Of a stretch of 64,000 nucleotides of DNA, positions 56,891 through 64,000 are shown one piece after another. Within the stretch, counting starts at the first letter, position 1, and the number at the start of each line of letters is the position of its first letter. Both the position numbers and the translations under genes were made by a program. A model generated the notes under the pieces. That model saw only the letters and a list, made by a program, of their open reading frames with translations, ran no database searches and was not told where the DNA came from. Origin of the DNA: Streptomyces lavendulae subsp. lavendulae (GTDB taxonomy: Bacteria; Actinomycetota; Actinomycetes; Streptomycetales; Streptomycetaceae); contig NZ_CP024985.1 of NCBI RefSeq assembly GCF_002803845.1, positions 2,914,001 to 2,978,000 on the forward strand, given 5' to 3'.

Positions 56891-57368
56891 GGGGTTCGGC
56901 CTGGGGCTGGGCGAGCGCGTCCAGGGCCCGGCGCAGCTGGGTGCTGGACGTGTGGACGGTGTAGGGGAAGTAGACGACGTCGACCCCGTGGGCGGCGAAG
57001 TCCCGCTCCAGCCGGTCGCCCTTGGGGGTGCCCCGCCAGTCGTCGCCCTTGAAGATCACGTCGAAGCGGACCTGCTTCCAGGTCTCGACCTTGTCGGGGA
57101 CCGTCTCGACGAAGGCCGCGTCGACGTACTTGACGCTGCGGACGATCTCCAGCCGTTCCACCAGCGGGATCATCGGGCGGCGGCCCTTGGCCAGTTCGGC
57201 CATCTCGTCCGAGACCACACCGGCGACCAGGTAGTCGCACCGGCTGCGGGCGTGGCGCAGGATGTTGAGGTGTCCGATGTGGAAGAGGTCGTAGGCTCCG
57301 GGCGCGTAACCCACCCGGTACGGCCTGCGCGCCGCCGAAACGGGCTCGGACATGTCGTACTCCGTCAT
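56871..57368 (-). CDS. TagD-like cytidylyltransferase
   Basis: A 165-residue nucleotidyltransferase. The HxGH motif lies in GAYDLFHIGHLNIL (His30, His33), and the late FKGDDWRGTPKGDR and YTVHTSSTQLRRAL correspond to the GDDW and ISTT regions of glycerol-3-phosphate cytidylyltransferase TagD. It likely makes a CDP-alcohol (glycerol, ethanolamine or a related one). Convergent with, and overlapping, the CDP-alcohol transferase gene, which suggests a donor-maker and donor-user pair. The start is ATG 57368 behind a G-run. Confidence 0.88.
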   Translation of the reverse strand: MTEYDMSEPVSAARRPYRVGYAPGAYDLFHIGHLNILRHARSRCDYLVAGVVSDEMAELAKGRRPMIPLVERLEIVRSVKYVDAAFVETVPDKVETWKQVRFDVIFKGDDWRGTPKGDRLERDFAAHGVDVVYFPYTVHTSSTQLRRALDALAQPQAEPLTAERR

Positions 57369-57495
57369 CAGTTACCCCCCAGCGGCCGCACCCCCCGGTG
57401 CGGCGGATTAGCAGACAATAGCGTGCACGTTCCGCACCCTGTGGGTGAACGAATAGGGTGACGTGCGCATCATCCAGGGGAGAAGGGGACGTTCA

Positions 57496-58731
57496 GTGTC
57501 CACATCCGGTCACCGGCGCCTGCTGCTGGTTTCCACCAACTACGCCCCGGAGCACGCGGGCATAGGCCCGTACGCCACCCAGATCGCGGAGCACTGGGCC
57601 GAAATCGGCCACGAGACGCATGTGTTGGCGGGCATGCCGCACTATCCGGCCTGGTCGGTCGAGCCGGAGTACAAGGGGGCGCTGCGGCGCACGGAGCAGC
57701 GTGCGGGGGTCACCGTGCACCGGCGCGCGCACACGGTGCCGCCGCGTCAGACCGCCGTCCGCCGGGCCCTTTTTGAAGGATCGATTCTGCTGCACGGCGC
57801 GGTGGCCCCGCCCCGGATGCCGAAGCCGGACGCGATCCTGGCCCAGATGCCCAGCCTGGCCGGCGGGGTGCTCGCCGCCCGGCTCGCGGCGAAGTGGAAG
57901 GTCCCCTACGTCCCGGTCGTCCAGGACCTGATGGGGGCCGCGGCCGCGCAGAGCGGGATCAGCGGCGGCGACAAGGCCGCCGCGTTCGCCGGGCGCGCGG
58001 AGGCGTACGCCCTGGGGCGCGCCACCCTGGTCGGCGTCATCCACGAGACCTTCGTGGACCGGGTCGTCGGCATGGGCGTGGACCCGAAGCGGATCCGGCT
58101 GGTCCCCAACTGGTCCCACGTGCCGCAGCCCACCAAGCCGCGCGGGGAGACCCGCCGTCACCTCGGCTGGGCACCCGGCCAGACCGTGGTGCTGCACTCC
58201 GGGAACATGGGCCTCAAGCAGGGCCTCGACGTCCTCGTCGGCGCGGCCCGGCTCGACCCGCAGGTCCGTTTCGTCCTCATGGGCGACGGCAGCCAGCGCG
58301 CGGCCCTCGCCGACCTCTCGGCCGACGTGCCGAACCTGGACATCATCCCCCCTGCCGCCGACGGGGAGTTCCCCGATATCCTCGCGGCGGCGGACGTCCT
58401 CGCGGTCACCCAGCACGCGGCCGTGCTCGACATGAGCGTCCCGTCCAAGCTGACCTCCTACTTCCAGGCCGGCCGGCCCGTCGTCGCGTCCGTCGCGGCC
58501 GAGGGCGGGACCGCCCAGGAGGTGGAACGTTCCGGCGCGGGGGTGCTCGTACCCCCGGAGGACCCCGCGGCCCTGCTGAAGGCCGTACGGGCCCTGGCCG
58601 AGGACCCCGAGGGCGCGGACGCGCTGGGCGCCGCCGGGCCCGTCCACGTGGCGGCCCACCTGAGCCGTGAGGCGGGCCTGGCCCGCATCGACGCACTGAT
58701 CGACGAAGCACTTGGGGGTCTCCAGCCGTGA
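57496..58731 (+). CDS. Glycosyltransferase family 4 (WcaI-like)
   Basis: A 411-residue GT-B glycosyltransferase. N-terminal LLLVSTNYAPEHAGIGPYAT and HVLAGMPHYPAW are typical of WcaI-type enzymes in exopolysaccharide assembly. The donor-site region includes LHSGNMGLKQGLDVLVGAA and PSKLTSYFQAGRPVVAS. GTG 57496 follows AAGGGGA; a GTG 11 codons upstream is less well placed. Its stop overlaps the next gene's start, so it is coupled to the Wzz/kinase-like and flippase genes. Confidence 0.92.
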   Translation: MSTSGHRRLLLVSTNYAPEHAGIGPYATQIAEHWAEIGHETHVLAGMPHYPAWSVEPEYKGALRRTEQRAGVTVHRRAHTVPPRQTAVRRALFEGSILLHGAVAPPRMPKPDAILAQMPSLAGGVLAARLAAKWKVPYVPVVQDLMGAAAAQSGISGGDKAAAFAGRAEAYALGRATLVGVIHETFVDRVVGMGVDPKRIRLVPNWSHVPQPTKPRGETRRHLGWAPGQTVVLHSGNMGLKQGLDVLVGAARLDPQVRFVLMGDGSQRAALADLSADVPNLDIIPPAADGEFPDILAAADVLAVTQHAAVLDMSVPSKLTSYFQAGRPVVASVAAEGGTAQEVERSGAGVLVPPEDPAALLKAVRALAEDPEGADALGAAGPVHVAAHLSREAGLARIDALIDEALGGLQP

Positions 58732-60452
58732 CCGAGACGAACCGCCCGGCAGCGGCCCCGGCCGACGACGAGCCGGACCTGCTGCGGGACCAGTTCAAGC
58801 AGCTCCTGCGCTACCGCCGGCTCCTCGGCGCGGGCGTGGGCATCGGCCTGCTGGGCGGCGTCTACCTCGGCATCTCCACCGCGGACACCTATGTCGCGAC
58901 CGCCGACGTCGTCCTGCGCGCCCCCACCGACGACCCGTTCAACCCGAGCCTGGCCCCCGACAAGGCCATCAACATCGGCTCCGAACGCCAGGTCGCGCTC
59001 TCCAGCTCCACGGCCGAGCAGGCGGCGAAGAAGCTGGGCATCGCCGACAAGGACTTCGCCGCGCTGCGCGGCGGCCTCCAGGTGACCAACCCGCCGCAGA
59101 CGATGGTGCTCCGCTTCACCTACACCTCGGCCTCCCCCAAGGAGGCCGCCAAGCGGGCGAACGCGATGACCGCCGCCTACCTGCTCAAGCGGCAGGAGGC
59201 CCTCGACGCCACCCGCGACAAGATGGTCAAGGGCTACGAGGACCAGCGCGACCCGGTCGCCAAGCAGCTCGACGAGACGGCCCGGCAGGCCAACAACCTG
59301 CCCGCCGGAACGGCCCGCGACTCGGCGCTGTCCTCCAAGACCGACCTGCAGAGCAAGGTCAACACCCTCAACGGCAACATAGCCAAGCTCGCGGCCCTGG
59401 ACATGACCCCCGGCCGGGTCACCAGCCCCGCCACCCCGCCCGCCGCGCCCGACGGTCCGGGCATCCCCATGTCGCTCGCGCTCGGCGCGGCCGTGGGCCT
59501 CGCACTCGGTCTGCTCGCCGCCTGGGTACGCCTCGTCTTCGACCCGGCGCCGCGCTCCGAGGGCGACGTGGCGCGGGCGCTGCGGGCCCCCGTCCTGGGC
59601 TCCCTGCCACGGGACAAGACCGGCGGCGGACCGCTGCTCGCGGCCGGTGAGGCCGATCCCCGGCTGGCCGAGGAGTACCGTTCGGTGGCCTTCCGGCTCG
59701 CCTACGACTCCCGCTTCGCCGACCGGCGCCGCCTGCTGGTGGTCGCCCCGCGCGGCAGCAGCGAGACCGCCGCCGCGGTGGCCGTGAACCTCGCCGCCTC
59801 CTTCGCCGAGACCGGCAAGGACGTCCTGCTCATCGAGGCCGACCTGCGCACCCCCGTGCTGGCCAGCCAGCTGCCCACCGACGCGGGCGCGCGGCCCCGC
59901 TGGAGCCAGCCGGGCGCCGCCGCGGCCGGCCCGGACGCCGACTGGCCCGACGGCCGGCAGCTGGTGGTGGACGCGGGCGAGTCGGGCTCCTTCGACCTGA
60001 TCCCCGGCGAGCGGGCGCGCAACGTCCCCCGCGCGCTGACCTCCCCGCGCGCCACCCGGCTGATCTCCGAGGCCGACTCCCCCAACTCCACCGTCGTGGT
60101 CCTCGCCCCGCCGGTGCTCTCCTACGCCGACGCCCTCGCCCTCGTCGACCGCGTCGACGGAGTCCTGGTCGTCTGCGACCCGCGCGCGGTGCACCGCAGC
60201 GACCTGTCGCGGATCCGCGAGCTCATCGGCGGCGCGGGCGGCACCGTGCTCGGCGCCGTCCTGCACACGCCCCTGGCCACGGAGAAGCGCGGCGGGCGCG
60301 GCGCCTCGAAGAAGGCCGCGGCGGCCTCCGGCGCGGGCCCGGCGCCCGCCCCGCAGCCGCTGACCCGGCAGCCCGCCGACCTCGGGGAGCAGATCGCGGG
60401 CGACGGCAGCGACACCGTCGCCCTGCGCACGGTCCGTACGGGCCGGCGGTGA
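58728..60452 (+). CDS. Wzz/BY-kinase-like polysaccharide co-polymerase with degenerate P-loop
   Basis: A 574-residue protein. An N-terminal Wzz-like domain has a first helix (about residues 34-52), an extracytoplasmic coiled segment and a second helix (about 245-268), followed by a cytoplasmic CpsD/BY-kinase-like domain. In that domain the P-loop reads APRGSSETAAA (about 340-350), without the GK[ST] lysine, while the second Walker-like motif VLLIEADLRTP remains. It probably regulates chain length without strong kinase activity. There is no Tyr-rich C-terminal cluster. GTG overlaps the preceding stop. Confidence 0.88.
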   Translation: MTETNRPAAAPADDEPDLLRDQFKQLLRYRRLLGAGVGIGLLGGVYLGISTADTYVATADVVLRAPTDDPFNPSLAPDKAINIGSERQVALSSSTAEQAAKKLGIADKDFAALRGGLQVTNPPQTMVLRFTYTSASPKEAAKRANAMTAAYLLKRQEALDATRDKMVKGYEDQRDPVAKQLDETARQANNLPAGTARDSALSSKTDLQSKVNTLNGNIAKLAALDMTPGRVTSPATPPAAPDGPGIPMSLALGAAVGLALGLLAAWVRLVFDPAPRSEGDVARALRAPVLGSLPRDKTGGGPLLAAGEADPRLAEEYRSVAFRLAYDSRFADRRRLLVVAPRGSSETAAAVAVNLAASFAETGKDVLLIEADLRTPVLASQLPTDAGARPRWSQPGAAAAGPDADWPDGRQLVVDAGESGSFDLIPGERARNVPRALTSPRATRLISEADSPNSTVVVLAPPVLSYADALALVDRVDGVLVVCDPRAVHRSDLSRIRELIGGAGGTVLGAVLHTPLATEKRGGRGASKKAAAASGAGPAPAPQPLTRQPADLGEQIAGDGSDTVALRTVRTGRR

Positions 60453-61663
60453 GCCGGCGGGGCCTCGGCGCCGTCGCCTCCGTCCTCGACCAGGCCGCCT
60501 CCAGCGCCACGAACATCCTGGTGCTGGTCCTGGCGGCCCGGCTCTCCTCGGCGTCCGGCTTCGCCGACTTCTCGATGGTGTACGTGACCTTCAGCGTGCT
60601 CCTCGGCCTCAACATGGCCTACGTCGGCCAGACCGTGGTCCTGGAGAAGGGCGGGCGGCTCGCGACGGTGTGCCGCTCCTCCGTGCTGTTCACCGCGGCC
60701 GCGTCGGCGGTGGCCGGGCTGCTGCTGGCGGTGGTGGGCCTGGCCCTGGCCGGGGACGCCGGGCGGGCCTTCCTCGCCCTGGGCCTCGTCCTGGCGCCGG
60801 TCCTCGTCCAGGACGGCCTGCGCTACTGCTTCTCCGCGCTGCGGGTGCCCCAGCGGGCGCTGGCCGCGGACTCGCTGCGGCTGCTGTGCGTGGTCGCGGC
60901 GCTGGCGGCGCAGCCGGCCGGGGCCTCGGCCGGGCGGCTGGTGCTGGTGTGGGGGCTGTCGGCGCTGCCCGCGCTGGGTCTGGGCCTGTGGCTGCTGCGG
61001 CCCCACGTGCGGGGGGCGCGGGCCGACCTGCGCCCGTACCTGCGGCGCGGGCACCTCGGGCAGCGGTTCGTGGTCGAGTTCGCCGTCGGCAACGGCTCCA
61101 GCCAGCTGGCGGTGCTCGGGCTCGGGGCGTTCGCGACCCCGCTGGCCGTCGGCGCGCTGCGCGGTGCGACCACCCTCTTCGGTCCGCTGAACGTGCTGTT
61201 CAACTCGGCGAACGCCTTCGGGCCGCCGGTGGTCGGCCGGGCCTCCGGCAAGCGGGGCGTGGTCCGGCTGACCGCCCTGATGGGCGCCGCCCTCGCCGTG
61301 CTCGGGGCCGGCTGGGCGGCCGTCCTGTACGCGCTGCCCGACCGGCTGGGCCGCCATCTGCTCGGCGACACCTGGGCGGCGGCCGCCGCGCTGCTCCCGG
61401 CGACGGGCGCGCAGTACGCGGTGATGGGACTGGGGACCTGCGCCCTGCTGACGCTGCGGGTGCTGAACCCGAAGGCCACCCTCTCCCTCCAGATCGTCTT
61501 CTCCCTGCTGTCGGTGGCCCTGCTGCTGGGCGGGTACGCGCTGTGGGGCGTGGCCGGAGCCGCCTGGGGCCTGGCCCTGGGCTCGGCGGCCAAGGCGGCC
61601 GCGGGCTGGCTGCGGGTGGCCCGGCTGGAGACCCCCGCCCCCGAGGTCGCGACCGCCGCCTGA
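60449..61663 (+). CDS. Polysaccharide flippase-like membrane protein (Wzx/MOP family)
   Basis: A 404-residue protein with about 12 hydrophobic helices and the general pattern of O-antigen/teichoic flippases (VLDQAASSATNILVLVLAAR at the start). It should move lipid-linked repeat units across the membrane. Its GTG overlaps the stop of the Wzz/kinase-like gene. It is convergent with the Wzy-like gene 56 bp away. Confidence 0.88.
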   Translation: MSRRGLGAVASVLDQAASSATNILVLVLAARLSSASGFADFSMVYVTFSVLLGLNMAYVGQTVVLEKGGRLATVCRSSVLFTAAASAVAGLLLAVVGLALAGDAGRAFLALGLVLAPVLVQDGLRYCFSALRVPQRALAADSLRLLCVVAALAAQPAGASAGRLVLVWGLSALPALGLGLWLLRPHVRGARADLRPYLRRGHLGQRFVVEFAVGNGSSQLAVLGLGAFATPLAVGALRGATTLFGPLNVLFNSANAFGPPVVGRASGKRGVVRLTALMGAALAVLGAGWAAVLYALPDRLGRHLLGDTWAAAAALLPATGAQYAVMGLGTCALLTLRVLNPKATLSLQIVFSLLSVALLLGGYALWGVAGAAWGLALGSAAKAAAGWLRVARLETPAPEVATAA

Positions 61664-61718
61664 ACCCCGCCGGGCGCCGCCGGGCAGGAAGGGGTCACCT
61701 CGGCCGGGACCGCACCGG

Positions 61719-63245
61719 TCAGCGCAGGGTCGTCCCCTTGTCGTGGCGGTACGTGGCCACGAGCGCGAGGCACATCCCGGCGATGGCCACGCGCCCGGAC
61801 GCCTGCAGGAGCGGGCCGCGCAGCAGGATGAAGGAGTACCCGGCGACCAGCGGGACCACGGTGGAGATCAGGCTGCCCGGCGGGGAGCGCCGCGTGGCGC
61901 GCTTGGCGTACCGGCGGTCGACGCGGGCGGCGGCGTAGCCCATGGCGAGGAGCCCGGCGCCCATGCCCAGCGGCCCGAAGTCGAGCCACAGTTCCGCCCA
62001 GATCGGGGAGGAGAGGTTGGTGTTGACCGTGCCCATCCACTGGCCGACCATCACGCCCGTGTCGCGCGGCTTGCCCGGCCACACCGAGCGGGGCACCGCG
62101 AAGAAGACGGATCCGGCGAGCTGGCGGCCGTAGAAGTGGCCGGGGCCGGAGTTGGAGAAGGTGATGGTGTTGGCGAACATGCCGATCTGGTCGTAGTCCT
62201 TGAGCGCCATGGGCTCCAGGAACGAGGTCGTCTCGACGGGCTTGTAGTTCTTCTCGTCGTAGCGGAAGCGGTCCGCGAAGGGGAAGACGAGCAGGGCGAC
62301 CACCACCGCCATCGACAGGGCCACCCGGTACATCGCGGCGCTCACCGGGAAGACGGTGAAGAGCAGCGCGAACAGGACGGTGAGGAACCAGTAGCGCGGG
62401 TTCGAGACGGGGTTGTTGACGATCAGGTTCAGGGCGGCGAGCGCACCCGTCGTGGCGATGACCGAGACCTTGCGGCGGGCGTACTTCGAGGTGATCAGCC
62501 AGCGCGTGTACAGGAGCAGGGCGAGCAGGGCCGGGACGGTGCCGAAGCCCCGCAGCAGGGCCTGGCCGGCCTGGCCGTCGCCGTTGGAGACGCCCGCCTC
62601 CTGGATGCCCGCGATGATCTCCTGGCGGCTGGAGAAGAAGACCGCCGGTCCCCCCAGCTTCACGATGAACGCCGCGCTGCCCAGGAAGGCGAACAGGGTG
62701 AGGAGTTGGAGGCGCCGCCGGTGGACCATCACCGGCCTCGGCTCCTTGCGGGCGCCGCCGGCCCGGCGCGCGGCGGGCCGGTGACGGGCCAGCAGCACGC
62801 CGACGTCGAAGGCCGTACAGCCCAGCAGCACCAGGCCGATGGCGACGGTGAGGTCGGAGCGGGGGCCGACGACCGGCGTGGGGACCCGGCCGAGGACGGC
62901 CTGGGCGAGGGGGGCCACGCCCATGGCCATGTACACGAACAGCCAGAAGGAACCCTGCAGCAGCTTGCGGCGGCTGGTCAGCACCATGGCCGAGAGCCGC
63001 GCGCCCGCGTACATGGCCAGCAGCAGCTGCAGCCAGAAGGCGGCGTCGCGCTGGCCGTCGCCGGACTGGGCGGCGACGACGAACGGCAGGAAGACGGTGA
63101 ACCCGAGGGCGAGGGGGACCGAGAGCGCACGGGAGAGAAGGGTGCGCGGGGTGGTCACCCGCCCCCACTGCGACTCGTCGAGGAGCAGGGGCCGTTCGGG
63201 GGCGACCGAGGGTTCGCGTACGTCCGTCACCACTGTTGCCCCCAC
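61719..63245 (-). CDS. O-antigen polymerase-like (Wzy) membrane protein
   Basis: A 508-residue protein with about 12-14 hydrophobic segments and a large extracytoplasmic loop between late helices (about 325-405; RFRYDEKNYKPVETTSFLEP, then SGPGHFYGRQLAG and VWPGKPRDTG), the pattern of Wzy-type polymerases. It would polymerise repeat units exported by the flippase. GTG 63245 is used here; a GTG four codons later (63233) sits behind GGTGGGGGC and may be the true start. Divergent from the acetyltransferase gene. Confidence 0.82.
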   Translation of the reverse strand: MGATVVTDVREPSVAPERPLLLDESQWGRVTTPRTLLSRALSVPLALGFTVFLPFVVAAQSGDGQRDAAFWLQLLLAMYAGARLSAMVLTSRRKLLQGSFWLFVYMAMGVAPLAQAVLGRVPTPVVGPRSDLTVAIGLVLLGCTAFDVGVLLARHRPAARRAGGARKEPRPVMVHRRRLQLLTLFAFLGSAAFIVKLGGPAVFFSSRQEIIAGIQEAGVSNGDGQAGQALLRGFGTVPALLALLLYTRWLITSKYARRKVSVIATTGALAALNLIVNNPVSNPRYWFLTVLFALLFTVFPVSAAMYRVALSMAVVVALLVFPFADRFRYDEKNYKPVETTSFLEPMALKDYDQIGMFANTITFSNSGPGHFYGRQLAGSVFFAVPRSVWPGKPRDTGVMVGQWMGTVNTNLSSPIWAELWLDFGPLGMGAGLLAMGYAAARVDRRYAKRATRRSPPGSLISTVVPLVAGYSFILLRGPLLQASGRVAIAGMCLALVATYRHDKGTTLR

Positions 63246-63307
63246 CCCTGTGCGTGATCCGCGCGCAGTCTAGTCTGAGCGTTCCGCGCCCGGGGAGGCG
63301 CGTCGGG

Positions 63308-63868
63308 GTGGACGACGAGGGGCGACTGTTGCGTGATCTTCCTGCCTTCACGCTGGCCGGCTACGACAAGGGGCGCGGTCTGCTGACCCAGGCCCTGTGG
63401 TTCGCGGTGATGAACACGCTGTTCATGGCGTGGTTCTGCCCGGCCCGGCTGCGGGTCGCGCTGCTGCGGGCGTTCGGGGCGCGGATCGGCGAGGGGGTGC
63501 TGATCCGCCACCGGGTGCGCGTGCTGTGGCCGTGGAAGCTGACCGTCGGGGACCACACCTGGATCGGCGAGGGCGCCTGGCTGCTGAACCTGGAGCCGGT
63601 GACCATAGGCGCGAACGTGTGCCTCTCGCAGGAGTCGCTGCTGTGCACCGGCTCGCACGACCACCGCGCCGCCGACTTCCGTTACCGCAACGCCCCGATC
63701 GTGGTCGAGGACGGCGCGTGGGTGGCCGTACGGGCGACCGTGCTGGCGGGCGTGACCGTCGGGCGGTGCGCGGTGGCGGGCGCCGGGTCCGTGGTCCACA
63801 AGGACCTGCCGGAGCTGACCCTGCAGACCCAGGACGGGCGTCGCCGCCCGGTGGAGGAGCCCAAGTGA
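63308..63868 (+). CDS. WcaF-like acetyltransferase (left-handed beta-helix)
   Basis: A 186-residue acyltransferase of the hexapeptide-repeat class, similar to WcaF, which O-acetylates exopolysaccharide sugars. Visible repeats include IGEGVLIRHRVRV, VGDHTWIGEGAWL and IGANVCLSQESLL, and the likely catalytic His is in LCTGSHDH. A further C-terminal coil has VTVGRCAVAGAGSVV. GTG 63308 follows GGGGAGG. Its stop overlaps the next glycosyltransferase start (GTGA). Confidence 0.88.
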   Translation: MDDEGRLLRDLPAFTLAGYDKGRGLLTQALWFAVMNTLFMAWFCPARLRVALLRAFGARIGEGVLIRHRVRVLWPWKLTVGDHTWIGEGAWLLNLEPVTIGANVCLSQESLLCTGSHDHRAADFRYRNAPIVVEDGAWVAVRATVLAGVTVGRCAVAGAGSVVHKDLPELTLQTQDGRRRPVEEPK

Positions 63869-64000
63869 GCGCCGCGCGCAAGGTCCTGCACGCCGTCACC
63901 CTGCACTCCCCCTCGCACGCCTTCGGCGGGCCGGTGCGGGTGGCGCTGAACCTGGCCAAGGGGCTGCGGGAGCGCGGCCACGAGGCCCGGCTGCTGGCGC
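63865..64000 (+). CDS. Glycosyltransferase (GT4-like), 3' end outside the window
   Basis: Only the first 45 codons are present. They begin VSAARKVLHAVTLHSPSHAF and continue GGPVRVALNLAKGLRERGHE, the usual N terminus of GT-B glycosyltransferases. GTG start overlaps the preceding stop and GGTGGAGGAG lies upstream. It is coupled to the WcaF-like gene and continues the surface-glycan cluster beyond the window. Confidence 0.75.
   Translation, partial: MSAARKVLHAVTLHSPSHAFGGPVRVALNLAKGLRERGHEARLLA

Overview
The window is very GC-rich (roughly 70% or more), with near-total G/C at third codon positions, many GTG starts, GTGA/ATGA start-stop overlaps and strong GC-rich hairpins. Together with an SsgA-like sporulation protein, a GGDEF/EAL protein, a BldK-type peptide importer and an ATPase-domain anti-sigma-like protein, this points to a Streptomyces (or close relative) chromosome. 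From memory, not from a search, much of the 2.6-56 kb stretch follows the order of the conserved Streptomyces core near gatCAB, ligA, mnmA, gcvTH/glyA and glgX.

Layout. 1-2.5 kb: the 3' part of a penicillin-acylase-family hydrolase overlapping an IucB/AlcB-type acetyltransferase, perhaps the end of a siderophore or peptide locus. 2.6-6.2 kb (minus): gatC-gatA-small membrane protein-gatB. 6.3-12.8 kb (minus): an rmdB-like c-di-GMP enzyme, ligA, a MetE-like protein and an SDR. 12.8-20.2 kb: a DUF1330 protein, a GlxA-type regulator divergent from a quinone-oxidoreductase-like gene, mnmA, an amidase, a cysteine desulfurase, a thioesterase and a TRIC-type channel. 20.2-20.8 kb is a repeat-rich spacer. 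20.8-27 kb (minus) is a five-gene oligopeptide/dipeptide ABC importer, preceded by degenerate short repeats. 27.6-35.3 kb is a serine/glycine block: two SseB-like proteins and a P-loop kinase on the minus strand, then a tandem glycine riboswitch followed by gcvT-gcvH-glyA and sdaA. 35.3-41.2 kb: small open frames, an SsgA-like protein, a secreted protein, a flavodoxin-fold protein, a cobalamin riboswitch with cbiMNQO, and a PadR regulator.

41.3-43.8 kb holds the most notable locus: a cyclodipeptide synthase (NYH type) overlapping a cytochrome P450 that closely resembles CYP121 (mycocyclosin synthase) of Mycobacterium tuberculosis. It sits between a small EF-hand protein and a convergent lipoprotein gene. 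The cyclodipeptide synthase and its leader are visibly less GC-rich than the neighbours. The pair predicts a cyclo-dityrosine-derived product, either C-C coupled or coupled to another partner.

43.9-53.6 kb (minus) is an envelope region: a beta-propeller lipoprotein with an atypical NodB-fold lipoprotein, an anti-sigma-like ATPase, an enoyl-CoA hydratase, and three L,D-transpeptidase-like proteins around a secreted choice-of-anchor-A/SpaA (Cna-B) protein that has no LPXTG motif but a lysine-rich C-terminal tail. 53.7-56 kb is glgX. 56.2-64 kb starts a surface-glycan cluster: a CDP-alcohol phosphotransferase, a TagD-like cytidylyltransferase, glycosyltransferases, a Wzz/BY-kinase-like protein with a degenerate P-loop, a Wzx-like flippase, a Wzy-like polymerase and a WcaF-like acetyltransferase. 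The cluster runs off the window. No tRNA, rRNA, CRISPR array or insertion sequence was recognised.
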